Source: Actinomadura craniellae (GTDB lineage: Bacteria > Actinomycetota > Actinomycetes > Streptosporangiales > Streptosporangiaceae). From it: a DNA stretch of 64,000 bases. The DNA is taken from NCBI RefSeq assembly GCF_003289645.1, contig NZ_QLYX01000003.1, positions 248,001 through 312,000 on the forward strand, written 5' to 3'. Shown one piece after another: positions 47,850 through 55,945 of the stretch. The translations under genes were made by a program, and so were the position numbers. Every line of letters starts with the position of its first letter. Position 1 is the stretch's first letter. The notes beneath the pieces were generated by a model. The model did no database searches, had not been told where the DNA came from, and worked only from the letters and a program-made list of their open reading frames with translations.

Positions 47850-48413
47850 ATGCGGAAACTGATCTACGGCATGAACCTGTCCCTGGACGGCTACATTTCC
47901 GCACCCGGCGACGACCTCGGCTGGAGCGAGCCGAGCGACGAGCTGTTCCAGTGGTGGCTCGATCAGGAGCGGGTGATCAGCATGTTTCTGTACGGGCGCC
48001 GACTGTGGGAGAACATGAGCGCCTACTGGCCGACCGGCGACCAGCAGCCGGGCGCCACCCCGGCGCAGATCGAGTTCGCGCGGAACTGGCGGGACACACC
48101 GAAGGTGGTGTTCTCCTCGACGATCGACAAGGTCGACTGGAACACGCGCCTGGTCACCGGCGACGCGATCGCCGAGATCACCCGGCTCAAGGCCGAGGAC
48201 GGCGGGCCGATGAGGGTCGGCGGCGCAACGCTCGCCGGGGCGGTCATGCAGGCCGGGCTGATCGACGAGTACGAGATCGTCACCCATCCGGCCCTCGTGG
48301 GCGGCGGCACACCGTTCTTCACCGCACTGGAAAGCCGGGTGAACCTGAACCTGGTGGAGACGCGGACGTTCCCCGGCGGCGTGGTCCTGACCAGGTACGA
48401 GACGAGGCGCTGA
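47850..48413 (+). CDS. Dihydrofolate reductase-like (RibD C-terminal) protein
   Basis: 187 residues. KLIYGMNLSLDGYISAPGDD, LYGRRLWENMSAYWP, VVFSSTIDKVDWNTRLV and MRVGGATLAGAVMQAGLIDE form the DHFR/RibD-C fold. Very common in actinomycetes; substrate unknown. GGAAGG precedes ATG 47850. Confidence 0.9.
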   Translation: MRKLIYGMNLSLDGYISAPGDDLGWSEPSDELFQWWLDQERVISMFLYGRRLWENMSAYWPTGDQQPGATPAQIEFARNWRDTPKVVFSSTIDKVDWNTRLVTGDAIAEITRLKAEDGGPMRVGGATLAGAVMQAGLIDEYEIVTHPALVGGGTPFFTALESRVNLNLVETRTFPGGVVLTRYETRR

Positions 48414-48523
48414 GCGCGATCCCTTCGCACGGGGCTTGGCCGAGGGAGCGGCAGTATGCCCCGGAGCAAGGTCGAGCCGTCCGCTGCGATGAGGTGTGAC
48501 TTGCGCTGGTGCACCTCAGCCCC

Positions 48524-48593
48524 GAGCTTCCCGTCCGCCGTCGTCCCCCGCCCTGGTAGCGCAGAGCGCGCGACGGCGGCGGACGGGAAGCTC
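48524..48593. repeat. Long inverted repeat in the 48414-48665 gap
   Basis: GAGCTTCCCGTCCGCCG (48524-48540) and CGGCGGACGGGAAGCTC (48577-48593) are perfect 17-base arms with a 36-base loop. It lies between the convergent DHFR-like and 2H phosphoesterase genes and may be a terminator, or the remains of an element. The gap has no gene. Confidence 0.65.
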
Positions 48594-48665
48594 GCTACCT
48601 CAGACCTCGTCCGCCTCGACGGTGCGGGGGAAGTCTTCCCGGAGTCGGAGGTCCCCTGTTGGTGG

Positions 48666-49316
48666 TCAGTGGCGGCCGAGTAGGAGGGCACGTCCTACGG
48701 GGTGCCAGTCCCAAAGGCGTTCTTTGCCACGTTGAACGACGAGGTCCACGGCGTTGATGGTGAGTTCGCGGTTGGGGAGTTCTCGGCCGAGAGCGGTGAT
48801 GAGCGGCTGGGCCGGTTGTTCTGCCTGGCTGTAGGCGATCGTCATATGCGGGGTCCATCGGGTGGGCTCTTCGGTGTGGCCTTCGCGGCCGGTCACCTTG
48901 AGGGTGGCTGCCTGGATGGCTTCACGAACTTGTTCCAGGAGGTTCGTGGGATGGGCGGCAAGGGCGATCGCCTCGGGGTGATAGAGGATGCGGCTGAGCG
49001 TTACGGCAACTGGAGGGATCTTGGCGAGGAGGCTCGACGCTGTGGTGAGCATGTCCTGCTGCTGATCGTTGGTGATCTCGTTCGTGGGTCCGGCCACGAG
49101 GAGCGTGATGTGCAGCCATTCGGCCGGAGTCATGTGCAGGCCAGTGAAGCCAGAGAGCCGTTCTTGAGCTGCTTGGGCAAGGTCGCGCGCTTCGGGATGG
49201 TTGCCTACGAGGATGTGCCAGTAGACCGTGCCCTGACCTGGTTCGGGTTCCTCTTTCGTCCGCTCCCACCTGGCCGAACGCCCCGGATCCCGTTCCACGT
49301 ATGTTCCGGGAACCAT
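48666..49316 (-). CDS. 2'-5' RNA ligase-type 2H phosphoesterase
   Basis: 216 residues. The two HxT motifs are LHITLLV and PHMTIAY, the hallmark of the 2H phosphoesterase/LigT superfamily that acts on 2',3'-cyclic phosphates or 2'-5' RNA bonds. Codons are somewhat less GC-rich than neighbours (LLAKIPPVAVTLSRILYHPE region), hinting at transfer. It lies downstream of tRNA-Arg on the same strand; start ATG 49316, with an in-frame extension through the tRNA being meaningless. Confidence 0.85.
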   Translation of the reverse strand: MVPGTYVERDPGRSARWERTKEEPEPGQGTVYWHILVGNHPEARDLAQAAQERLSGFTGLHMTPAEWLHITLLVAGPTNEITNDQQQDMLTTASSLLAKIPPVAVTLSRILYHPEAIALAAHPTNLLEQVREAIQAATLKVTGREGHTEEPTRWTPHMTIAYSQAEQPAQPLITALGRELPNRELTINAVDLVVQRGKERLWDWHPVGRALLLGRH

Positions 49317-49348
49317 GACAATCGGCGGCACATGGCTGCACACACGCG

Positions 49349-49390
49349 AAACCCCGGTGAGCAGCATCGTGGCTGGTCGACCGGGGTTTT
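49349..49390 (-). terminator. Terminator after tRNA-Arg
   Basis: AAACCCCGG (49349-49357) and CCGGGGTTT (49381-49389) form a 9-base stem, loop of 23. On the minus strand it follows the tRNA by 18 bases and ends in TTT; on the plus strand it ends in TTTT. Confidence 0.6.
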
Positions 49391-49407
49391 GGCTTGTCGC
49401 CTTGCGG

Positions 49408-49479
49408 TGCCCCCTGCAGGATTCGAACCTGCGCACACGGCTCCGGAGGCCGTTGCTCTATCCCCTGAGCTAAGGGGGC
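49408..49479 (-). tRNA. tRNA-Arg (anticodon CCG)
   Basis: The minus strand gives a complete 72-base cloverleaf: acceptor GCCCCCT pairing with AGGGGGC plus discriminator A, D-arm GCTC/GAGC, anticodon stem ACGGC/GCCGT around loop CTCCGGA (anticodon CCG), and T-arm GCAGG-TTCGAAT-CCTGC. CCA is not encoded. Its 3' end faces the 2H phosphoesterase gene and could serve as an integration site. Confidence 0.97.
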
Positions 49480-49659
49480 TGGCGTGGAAAGAACGTTACC
49501 AGGGTCCGGGGGGTGACGTGCACCTGAGTTGTTTGGGGTGCGATGGGCCGGGGGAGCGACTAGCCTCGCGGCGATGAGCGTGCCGGACCGTGACCGGGGT
49601 GGGATGCTGGCAGGTGACGTGCGCGTAGGGAACGTGTGCCGGGTCGGGCGGGAGGGTCG

Positions 49660-50046
49660 TTGAACGAGCCGCTGGGGCGCGTGCTGGTCGTCGACGACGA
49701 CGAGGTGATCAGGCAGTTGATCGCCGTGAACCTCCAGCTTGAGGGGTTCGAGGTCGCGACGGCCGTGGACGGGCAGGACTGTCTCGACAAGGTCGTCGAG
49801 GTCGATCCGCACGTGATCACCCTGGACGTGATGATGCCGCGGCTGGACGGCTGGGTGACCGCCGTGCGGTTGCGGGAGGACGAGGCCACCCGGCACGTCA
49901 AGGTCATCATGATCACCGCTCGGGCGCAGGACCACGACATCCGGCGCGGGCACGAGATCGGCGTCGATGCCTACATCACCAAGCCGTTCGACCCCAACGA
50001 GCTGATCCGTACGGTGCGCGAGCTGGCCACCGGCCGGGTCGGCTGA
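49660..50046 (+). CDS. Single-domain response regulator
   Basis: 128 residues, receiver only. VLVVDDDEVIRQL acidic pocket, phospho-acceptor Asp56 in VITLDVMMPRLDG, Lys in AYITKPFDPNEL. No output domain, so it acts through protein contacts (CheY/DivK-like). TTG 49660 with GGGAGG four bases upstream is preferred; GTG 49636 is an alternative. No kinase adjacent. Confidence 0.88.
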   Translation: MNEPLGRVLVVDDDEVIRQLIAVNLQLEGFEVATAVDGQDCLDKVVEVDPHVITLDVMMPRLDGWVTAVRLREDEATRHVKVIMITARAQDHDIRRGHEIGVDAYITKPFDPNELIRTVRELATGRVG

Positions 50047-50112
50047 AATCCCGGCCGGTTCCGGACGGCTCGGGGAGCGGGCGACCGCGGATCAGTCCGC
50101 ATTCTGGTCAGA

Positions 50113-50118
50113 TACTCT
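50113..50118 (+). promoter_or_regulatory. Candidate -10 box of the DALR-lysA-hom operon
   Basis: TACTCT ends seven bases before the GTG at 50126, which fits a leaderless message starting at the start codon. Confidence 0.45.
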
Positions 50119-50125
50119 CGTCCGA

Positions 50126-50824
50126 GTGACCCCAGCCGAGGTGAGCAGCGCCGTCATGGCTGCGGCCGGCGGCGCCGCCGAGGCGCCCCTGGCGTGCGTG
50201 GACGCCGGTGTCTACCGGTCGCCGATCGCGCTGCGCACGGGCCGGCCCGCCGCGGAGATCGCCCGGCGGTTGAGCGGGGCTCCGGGTATCGGCCGGGTCG
50301 AGGCGGGGGCGGACGGTTTCCTGACCATCACCGTGGAGCGTCCCGAGGCCCTGGCCACGAGCATCCTCGGCCAGCGGCGCACCTACGCCCGCCGGGCCCC
50401 GATCGCCGAGGGGCCGGCCTGGCCGGATCGGCCTCGCACGTTCGAGAACCCGGGCTTCGCCGTGCGCTACGCCTATGCCAGGGCCGCCGCGACCGTCCGC
50501 CGGGCGGGGGAGCTGGGCGTCCCGGAGGGCGGGTCCGCGGACCTGCGCCATCCGGCCGAGCGCGCCCTGCTGCGGGCGCTGGCCGAGCTGCCAGCCCGCG
50601 CCGACCAGGCCGCCCGGCAGGACGATCCGATCCCGCTCCGCAAGCACCTCGAACGGCTCGCCGAGGCGTATCACGACGTCTACGAGCGGTGCCCGGCGCT
50701 GCCGGTGGGCGACGAGAAACCCGGGGCGGCGCACGGTGCCCGCCGGACCCTCGCGGAGGCGGTGTGCGTCGCCCTGGCCAACGGCATGCACATGATCGGT
50801 GAGAGTCCTAGAGAGCGAATATGA
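50126..50824 (+). CDS. DALR anticodon-binding domain protein (ArgRS-like without catalytic core)
   Basis: 232 residues. The first half has the N-terminal arginyl-tRNA synthetase additional-domain feel (VYRSPIALRTGRPAAEIARR). The C-terminal DALR domain contains ENPGFAVRYAYARAAATVRR and LRKHLERLAEAYHDVYERCP. The synthetase HIGH and KMSKS motifs are absent. In actinomycetes this gene commonly precedes lysA; it may bind tRNA but cannot charge it. Stop overlaps lysA (ATGA). Confidence 0.85.
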   Translation: MTPAEVSSAVMAAAGGAAEAPLACVDAGVYRSPIALRTGRPAAEIARRLSGAPGIGRVEAGADGFLTITVERPEALATSILGQRRTYARRAPIAEGPAWPDRPRTFENPGFAVRYAYARAAATVRRAGELGVPEGGSADLRHPAERALLRALAELPARADQAARQDDPIPLRKHLERLAEAYHDVYERCPALPVGDEKPGAAHGARRTLAEAVCVALANGMHMIGESPRERI

Positions 50825-52212
50825 GCAGAGTTCACCCCGCCGGCCCCCGACACGCGGACGTCCTGCCGGAGGAGCACCCGCTGCCGCCGCCGGCCGACCT
50901 CAACGCGCTGGACCCGCGCATCTGGCCGCGGAGCGCCCGGCGCGAGCAGGGGGTCATGACCATCGGCGGTGTCGACGTCCGTGACCTGGTCGCCGAGTAC
51001 GGGTCGCCGCTGTACGTCTACGACGAAGACGACTTCCGGGCCCGCTGCCGGGAGTTCAAGGCGGCCTTCCACGACGCCGACGTGTTCTACGCGGGCAAGG
51101 CGTTCCTGTGCGGCGCGGTGGCCCGCTGGATCGGCGAGGAGGGCCTGGGCCTGGACGTCTGTTCCGGCGGTGAGCTCGCGCTCGCGTTGGCCGCGGGGGT
51201 CGATCCGGCGAACCTGGCGTTGCACGGCAACAACAAGTCCACTGCGGAGCTGACCACCGCCCTGGAGCGGGGCGTCGGCCGGATCGTCGTCGACTCCTTC
51301 GAGGAGATCGCCCGGCTGGGTTACCTCGCGGACCGGCTCGGCCGGCGTCCCAAGGTGCTCGTCCGCGTCACCACTGGGGTCGAGGCGCACACCCACGAGT
51401 TCATCGCGACCGCGCACGACGACCAGAAGTTCGGTTTCGCGCGCAGCACGGGCGCGGCGCTGGAGGCCGTCCGCCGGGTGTTGGAGCTCGATCAGCTCGA
51501 CCTGGTCGGCCTGCACTCCCACATCGGCTCGCAGATCTTCGACACCGACGCGTTCGAGGTGGCCGCCCGCCGGGTGGTGGAGCTGCTGCGGGCGATCCGG
51601 GACGAGCACGGGGTGGTGCTGCCCGAACTGGATCTGGGCGGCGGCCTCGGCATCGCCTACGTCGCGGGGGACGACCCGCTGGACCCCAAGCTGATCGCCG
51701 ACAACCTGCGGCGCATCGTGAGCCGCGAGTGCGAGTCCGCCGACCTGCCGATGCCGCGGCTGACCGTCGAGCCGGGGCGCGCCATTGCCGGGCCGGGGGG
51801 AGTGACCCTCTACGACGTCGGCACGGTCAAGGACGTCGAGGGGCTGCGCACCTACGTGAGCGTCGACGGCGGGATGAGCGACAACCTGCGCACCGCGCTG
51901 TACGGCGCCGAGTACACCTGCGTGCTCGCCAGCCGGTCCTCGGCGGCCGACCCGATGCTCAGTAGATTGGTCGGCAAGCACTGCGAAAGTGGGGACATTG
52001 TCGTCCGGGATCTGTGGTTCCCGGCAGATCTTGCGGTAGGCGACATCGTGGCGGTGGCGGCGACGGGCGCGTACTGCCGGTCGATGGCGAACAACTACAA
52101 CTTCGTGCCGCGGCCCGCCGTGGTCGCGGTGCGCGACGGCGCGGCGCGGGTCATCGTCCGCCGCGAGACCGAGGACGATCTGTTGAGGCTGGACGCGGAG
52201 GTCGGAGCATGA
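50821..52212 (+). CDS. lysA: Diaminopimelate decarboxylase
   Basis: 463 residues. PLP Lys93 in VFYAGKAFLCG, GLHSHIGSQIFD, LDLGGGLGIAY, VEPGRAIAGPGG and the Cys of CESGD at the dimer active site. Last step of lysine synthesis, meso-diaminopimelate to lysine. Overlaps DALR gene upstream and hom downstream. Confidence 0.97.
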   Translation: MSRVHPAGPRHADVLPEEHPLPPPADLNALDPRIWPRSARREQGVMTIGGVDVRDLVAEYGSPLYVYDEDDFRARCREFKAAFHDADVFYAGKAFLCGAVARWIGEEGLGLDVCSGGELALALAAGVDPANLALHGNNKSTAELTTALERGVGRIVVDSFEEIARLGYLADRLGRRPKVLVRVTTGVEAHTHEFIATAHDDQKFGFARSTGAALEAVRRVLELDQLDLVGLHSHIGSQIFDTDAFEVAARRVVELLRAIRDEHGVVLPELDLGGGLGIAYVAGDDPLDPKLIADNLRRIVSRECESADLPMPRLTVEPGRAIAGPGGVTLYDVGTVKDVEGLRTYVSVDGGMSDNLRTALYGAEYTCVLASRSSAADPMLSRLVGKHCESGDIVVRDLWFPADLAVGDIVAVAATGAYCRSMANNYNFVPRPAVVAVRDGAARVIVRRETEDDLLRLDAEVGA

Positions 52213-53534
52213 AACCAACCGAGTCGAAACCCGGGCTCCGCGTGGCGCTGCTGGGCTGCGGCACCGTCGGCAGCGAGGTCGCGCGGCTGATGCGTGAGCA
52301 GGCCGCCGACCTCGAAGCCCGGATCGGCGTCCCGCTGGAGCTGGCGGGCATCGCGGTGCGCCGGCTCGACCGGCGCCGCGAGGGCATCGACCCGGCGTTG
52401 CTGACGACCGACGCGCTGAGCCTGGTCACCCGCGACGACGTCGACATCGTGGTGGAGGTGATCGGCGGCATCGAGCCGGCCCGGCAGCTGCTGCTGGCCG
52501 CGATGAAGGCGGGCAAGGCGGTGGTCACGGCCAACAAGGCGCTGCTCGCCCAGGACGGCGAGACGGTCTTCGGCGCGGCCCGGGAGTACGGCGCCGACCT
52601 GTACTACGAGGCGGCGGTGGCGGGCGCGATCCCGCTGCTGCGCCCGCTGCGCGAGTCGCTGGTCGGCGACCACGTCCACCGGGTGCTGGGCATCGTGAAC
52701 GGCACCACCAACTACATCCTCGACCAGATGGACACGCACGGCGCCGGGTTCGGCGAGGCGCTGGAGGAGGCGCAGGAGCTGGGGTACGCCGAGGCCGACC
52801 CCACCGCGGACGTCGAGGGTTTCGACGCGGCGGCCAAGGCGGCGATCCTGGCTCAGCTCGCGTTCCACACCCACGTGACGGCGGCCGACGTGCACCGCGA
52901 GGGCATCACCGAGGTCACCGCCGCGGACGTGGCGGGCGCCCGGGCGCGCGGCAGCGTGGTGAAGCTGCTGGCGATCTGCGAGCGCGTCCCGGGGGACGAC
53001 GGCGACGGCGGCCGTGGCGTGTCGGTGCGCGTCTACCCGGCGATGATCCCCCGGTCGCACCCGCTGGCCAGCGTGCGCGAGGCCTACAACGCGGTGTTCG
53101 TGGAGGCCCGCTCGGCGGGCTCGCTGATGTTCTACGGGGCCGGCGCCGGCGGCGCGCCGACCGCGTCGGCGGTGCTCGGCGACCTCGTCGCGGTGGCCCG
53201 CAACCGGGTGATCGGCTCCCGCGGCCCCGTCGAGGTCACCTACGCGGAGCTGCCCGTGCTGCCGATGGGCGAGACGATCACCCGCTACTACATCCAGCTC
53301 GACGTGGCCGACCGCTCCGGCGTGCTCGCCCAGGTCGCCGAGGAGTTCGCCCGGCACGACGTGTCGATCCAGGCGGTCAGCCAGGACGGGCAGGGCGAGG
53401 ACGCGCAGCTCGTCGTCGTCACCCACCGCGCCCCCGACGCGGCGCTCGCGGCGACCGTCGAGGGCCTGCGCGGGCTCGACATCGTGCGCCGGGTGGCGAG
53501 CGTCATGCGGGTGGAGGCCGACGAGACCCCGTAA
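52209..53534 (+). CDS. hom: Homoserine dehydrogenase
   Basis: 441 residues. N-terminal NAD(P) motif LLGCGTVGSEVA, catalytic core with NGTTNYILDQM and EADPTADVEGFDAAAKAAIL, and a C-terminal ACT domain (YYIQLDVADRSGVLAQVAEE) for threonine feedback. Converts aspartate semialdehyde to homoserine. The ATG overlaps the lysA stop by four bases. Confidence 0.97.
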   Translation: MKPTESKPGLRVALLGCGTVGSEVARLMREQAADLEARIGVPLELAGIAVRRLDRRREGIDPALLTTDALSLVTRDDVDIVVEVIGGIEPARQLLLAAMKAGKAVVTANKALLAQDGETVFGAAREYGADLYYEAAVAGAIPLLRPLRESLVGDHVHRVLGIVNGTTNYILDQMDTHGAGFGEALEEAQELGYAEADPTADVEGFDAAAKAAILAQLAFHTHVTAADVHREGITEVTAADVAGARARGSVVKLLAICERVPGDDGDGGRGVSVRVYPAMIPRSHPLASVREAYNAVFVEARSAGSLMFYGAGAGGAPTASAVLGDLVAVARNRVIGSRGPVEVTYAELPVLPMGETITRYYIQLDVADRSGVLAQVAEEFARHDVSIQAVSQDGQGEDAQLVVVTHRAPDAALAATVEGLRGLDIVRRVASVMRVEADETP

Positions 53535-53562
53535 AGGTTTCCGCCGGGACGCCGATCAGCCC

Positions 53563-53568
53563 TAGACT
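53563..53568 (+). promoter_or_regulatory. Candidate -10 box before thrC
   Basis: TAGACT lies 39 bases before the thrC ATG in the 73-base gap after hom, suggesting an internal promoter for thrC-thrB. The -35 is weak. Confidence 0.4.
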
Positions 53569-53607
53569 GCGGCGCGATACCGCAGGTCATCCCAGTACGG
53601 AGGAACC

Positions 53608-54666
53608 ATGGCCAGGGTATGGCGTGGGCTCATCGAGGAGTACCGTGATCGGCTCCCGGTGACCGGGGCGACCCCGGTCGTCACCTTGCTGGAGGGCGGT
53701 ACGCCGCTGCTCCCGGCACTGCGGGTGTCGAAGCTGACCGGTTGCGAGGTCTTCCTCAAGGTCGAGGGCGCCAACCCCACGGGGTCGTTCAAGGACCGCG
53801 GCATGACCCTGGCGATCAGCAAGGCCGCCGAGGAGGGCGCCAAGGCGGTCATCTGCGCCTCCACCGGCAACACCTCCGCCTCGGCCGCGGCCTACGCTGT
53901 GCGGGCGGGCATGACCTGCGCGGTGCTCGTCCCGCAGGGCAAGATCGCGATGGGCAAGCTGGCGCAGGCCCTGGTGCACGGGGCGCGATTGCTCCAGGTG
54001 GACGGCAACTTCGACGACTGCCTGGAACTGGCCCGCAAGCTCGCCGTGGACTACCCGGTGGCGCTGGTCAACTCGGTGAACAAGTACCGGCTGCAGGGCC
54101 AGAAGACCGCCGCGTTCGAGATCGTCGACGCGTTCGGCGACGCCCCCGACGTGCACTGCCTGCCGGTGGGGAACGCGGGGAACATCTCGGCGTACTGGAT
54201 GGGCTACCAGGAGTACGCCGGCGACGGGCTGGCGACCCGCACCCCGCGGATGTTCGGTTTCCAGGCCAGTGGTGCGGCGCCGTTTGTGCGGGGCGGGCCG
54301 GTCGCCAAGCCGCAGACGATCGCCACCGCGATCCGGATCGGCAACCCCGCCTCGTGGGACCTGGCGACCGCCGCCCGCGACGACTCCGGCGGGTTGATCG
54401 ACTCCGTCACCGACCGGCAGATCCTGGCCGCGTACCGGCTGCTGGCCCGCGACGAGGGCGTGTTCGTGGAGCCCGCCTCGGCCGCGAGCGTCGCCGGGCT
54501 GCTCCAGTCCGCCGAGCGTGGCCTGCTGGAGCCCGGCTCCCGGGTGGTCTGCACGGTCACCGGCAACGGCCTCAAGGACCCCGACTGGGCGATCTCCGGT
54601 GCGCCTGCCCCCACCACCGTCAAGGTGGACGCGCACGCTGCGGCGTCTGCGCTGGGGCTGGCTTGA
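53608..54666 (+). CDS. thrC: Threonine synthase
   Basis: 352 residues. PLP Lys62 in [40 protein letters not shown] and late [13 protein letters not shown]. Converts O-phosphohomoserine to threonine. GGAGG is six bases before the ATG. Stop overlaps thrB start (TTGA). Confidence 0.97.
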   Translation: MARVWRGLIEEYRDRLPVTGATPVVTLLEGGTPLLPALRVSKLTGCEVFLKVEGANPTGSFKDRGMTLAISKAAEEGAKAVICASTGNTSASAAAYAVRAGMTCAVLVPQGKIAMGKLAQALVHGARLLQVDGNFDDCLELARKLAVDYPVALVNSVNKYRLQGQKTAAFEIVDAFGDAPDVHCLPVGNAGNISAYWMGYQEYAGDGLATRTPRMFGFQASGAAPFVRGGPVAKPQTIATAIRIGNPASWDLATAARDDSGGLIDSVTDRQILAAYRLLARDEGVFVEPASAASVAGLLQSAERGLLEPGSRVVCTVTGNGLKDPDWAISGAPAPTTVKVDAHAAASALGLA

Positions 54667-55589
54667 GCTGGGAGTTCCGCCGGGTCTCGGTGCGGGTGCC
54701 CGCCACCAGCGCCAACCTCGGCCCGGGCTTCGACTCGCTGGGGCTGGCGCTGAGCCGCCACGACGACATCACCCTGGAGGTCACCGGCTCCGGGCTGGAG
54801 ATCGAGGTGACCGGTGAGGGCGCCGAGGTGGCCGACCGCGGCGAGGACCACCTGATCGTCAAGGTGGTGCGCCGGACCTTCGAACTGCTCGACGAGCTGT
54901 CCGGCAGCCCGGTCGGGCAGCCGCCCGGGCTCCGGCTGAGCTGCGTGAACCGCATCCCGCACAGCCGCGGGCTGGGTTCGTCGTCGGCGGCGATCGTCGC
55001 GGGCCTGACCGCGGCGCGCGCCCTGCACCCCGCCGGCGCGCTGCTGGACGAGGCGGCCGCGCTGGCCCTCGCCACCGAGATCGAGGGACACCCCGACAAC
55101 GTCGCGCCGTGCCTGGCCGGCGGGCTCACCATCGCCTGGACGACCCCGGCCGGTCCCAGGATGGTGCGGCTGGACCTCGACGCCGAGGTGGTGGTGTTCG
55201 TCCCGGAGCAGCGGCTGGACACCGAGCGGGCCCGCGGCCTGCTGCCGGCGGTCGTGCCGCACGCGGACGCCGCGGCCAACGCGGGCCGGGCCGCGCTGCT
55301 GATCGCGGCGCTGACCGGGCGGCTAGACGCGGACGTGCTGCTGGACGCGACCGAGGACCGGCTGCACCAGGAGTACCGGGCGCCCGCGATGCCCGAGTCG
55401 GCCGAACTGGTCGCCCGGCTACGGGCGGCGGGCGTTCCGGCGGTGATTTCGGGGGCCGGACCCACCGTTCTCGCCTTCACCACCCGTTCCGCACGCGATT
55501 CGATCGGTGCGAAAGTGGGTAATGGGTGGCACAAACACCCGCTGACCGTCGACGCCGATGGCGTATGCGTCCGGCCCGACGGATCTTGA
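54663..55589 (+). CDS. thrB: Homoserine kinase
   Basis: 308 residues, GHMP kinase family: [20 protein letters not shown], phosphate loop [17 protein letters not shown] and [16 protein letters not shown]. Phosphorylates homoserine for ThrC. The TTG at 54663 overlaps the thrC stop; a GTG some 27 bases on would start at VRVPATS and is possible. Confidence 0.95.
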   Translation: MSWEFRRVSVRVPATSANLGPGFDSLGLALSRHDDITLEVTGSGLEIEVTGEGAEVADRGEDHLIVKVVRRTFELLDELSGSPVGQPPGLRLSCVNRIPHSRGLGSSSAAIVAGLTAARALHPAGALLDEAAALALATEIEGHPDNVAPCLAGGLTIAWTTPAGPRMVRLDLDAEVVVFVPEQRLDTERARGLLPAVVPHADAAANAGRAALLIAALTGRLDADVLLDATEDRLHQEYRAPAMPESAELVARLRAAGVPAVISGAGPTVLAFTTRSARDSIGAKVGNGWHKHPLTVDADGVCVRPDGS

Positions 55590-55945
55590 GTGCGACATAG
55601 ACCTCTGGGGAATAGCAGTGTGCTCGGGTGATGTTAGGCTGAATGCCGCACCAGATGCCCCGCTCGGGGCCCAGTGCTCGTCAGCCTCGCATCGCCCGGC
55701 CGGCCCAGTGGTCGCGTCCGCCCCGCGCATGTGGCTTCCCGATTCCTTAACATCCCTGATTCATCTCGGACGTGATGGAACCGGGGACGGCGCGAGAACC
55801 GTCCCGACCATCTGGCTGTGCCCAGATATCGCCGATGACGAGCCCATCGTGATCAGCGGAGCACGACCCGGCGCCCCCGCCGTGTCGCACCACCGGGTTG
55901 CCTGGCCGACGATGGCCTACACCCGCTCCCTGGGAAGGACCCTTA
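55590..55945 (+). promoter_or_regulatory. Long rho leader region
   Basis: 355 bases without a convincing gene precede rho. TAGGCT at 55635-55640 is a candidate -10 box, giving a leader of about 300 bases. Long untranslated leaders used for autoregulation are known for rho genes. The end GGAAGGACCCTTAGTG carries the ribosome site. Confidence 0.45.

Noticed and set aside
48414-48660. Insertion-sequence remnant around the long inverted repeat
   Set aside because: The arms are perfect but no transposase fragment or flanking target duplication can be recognised.
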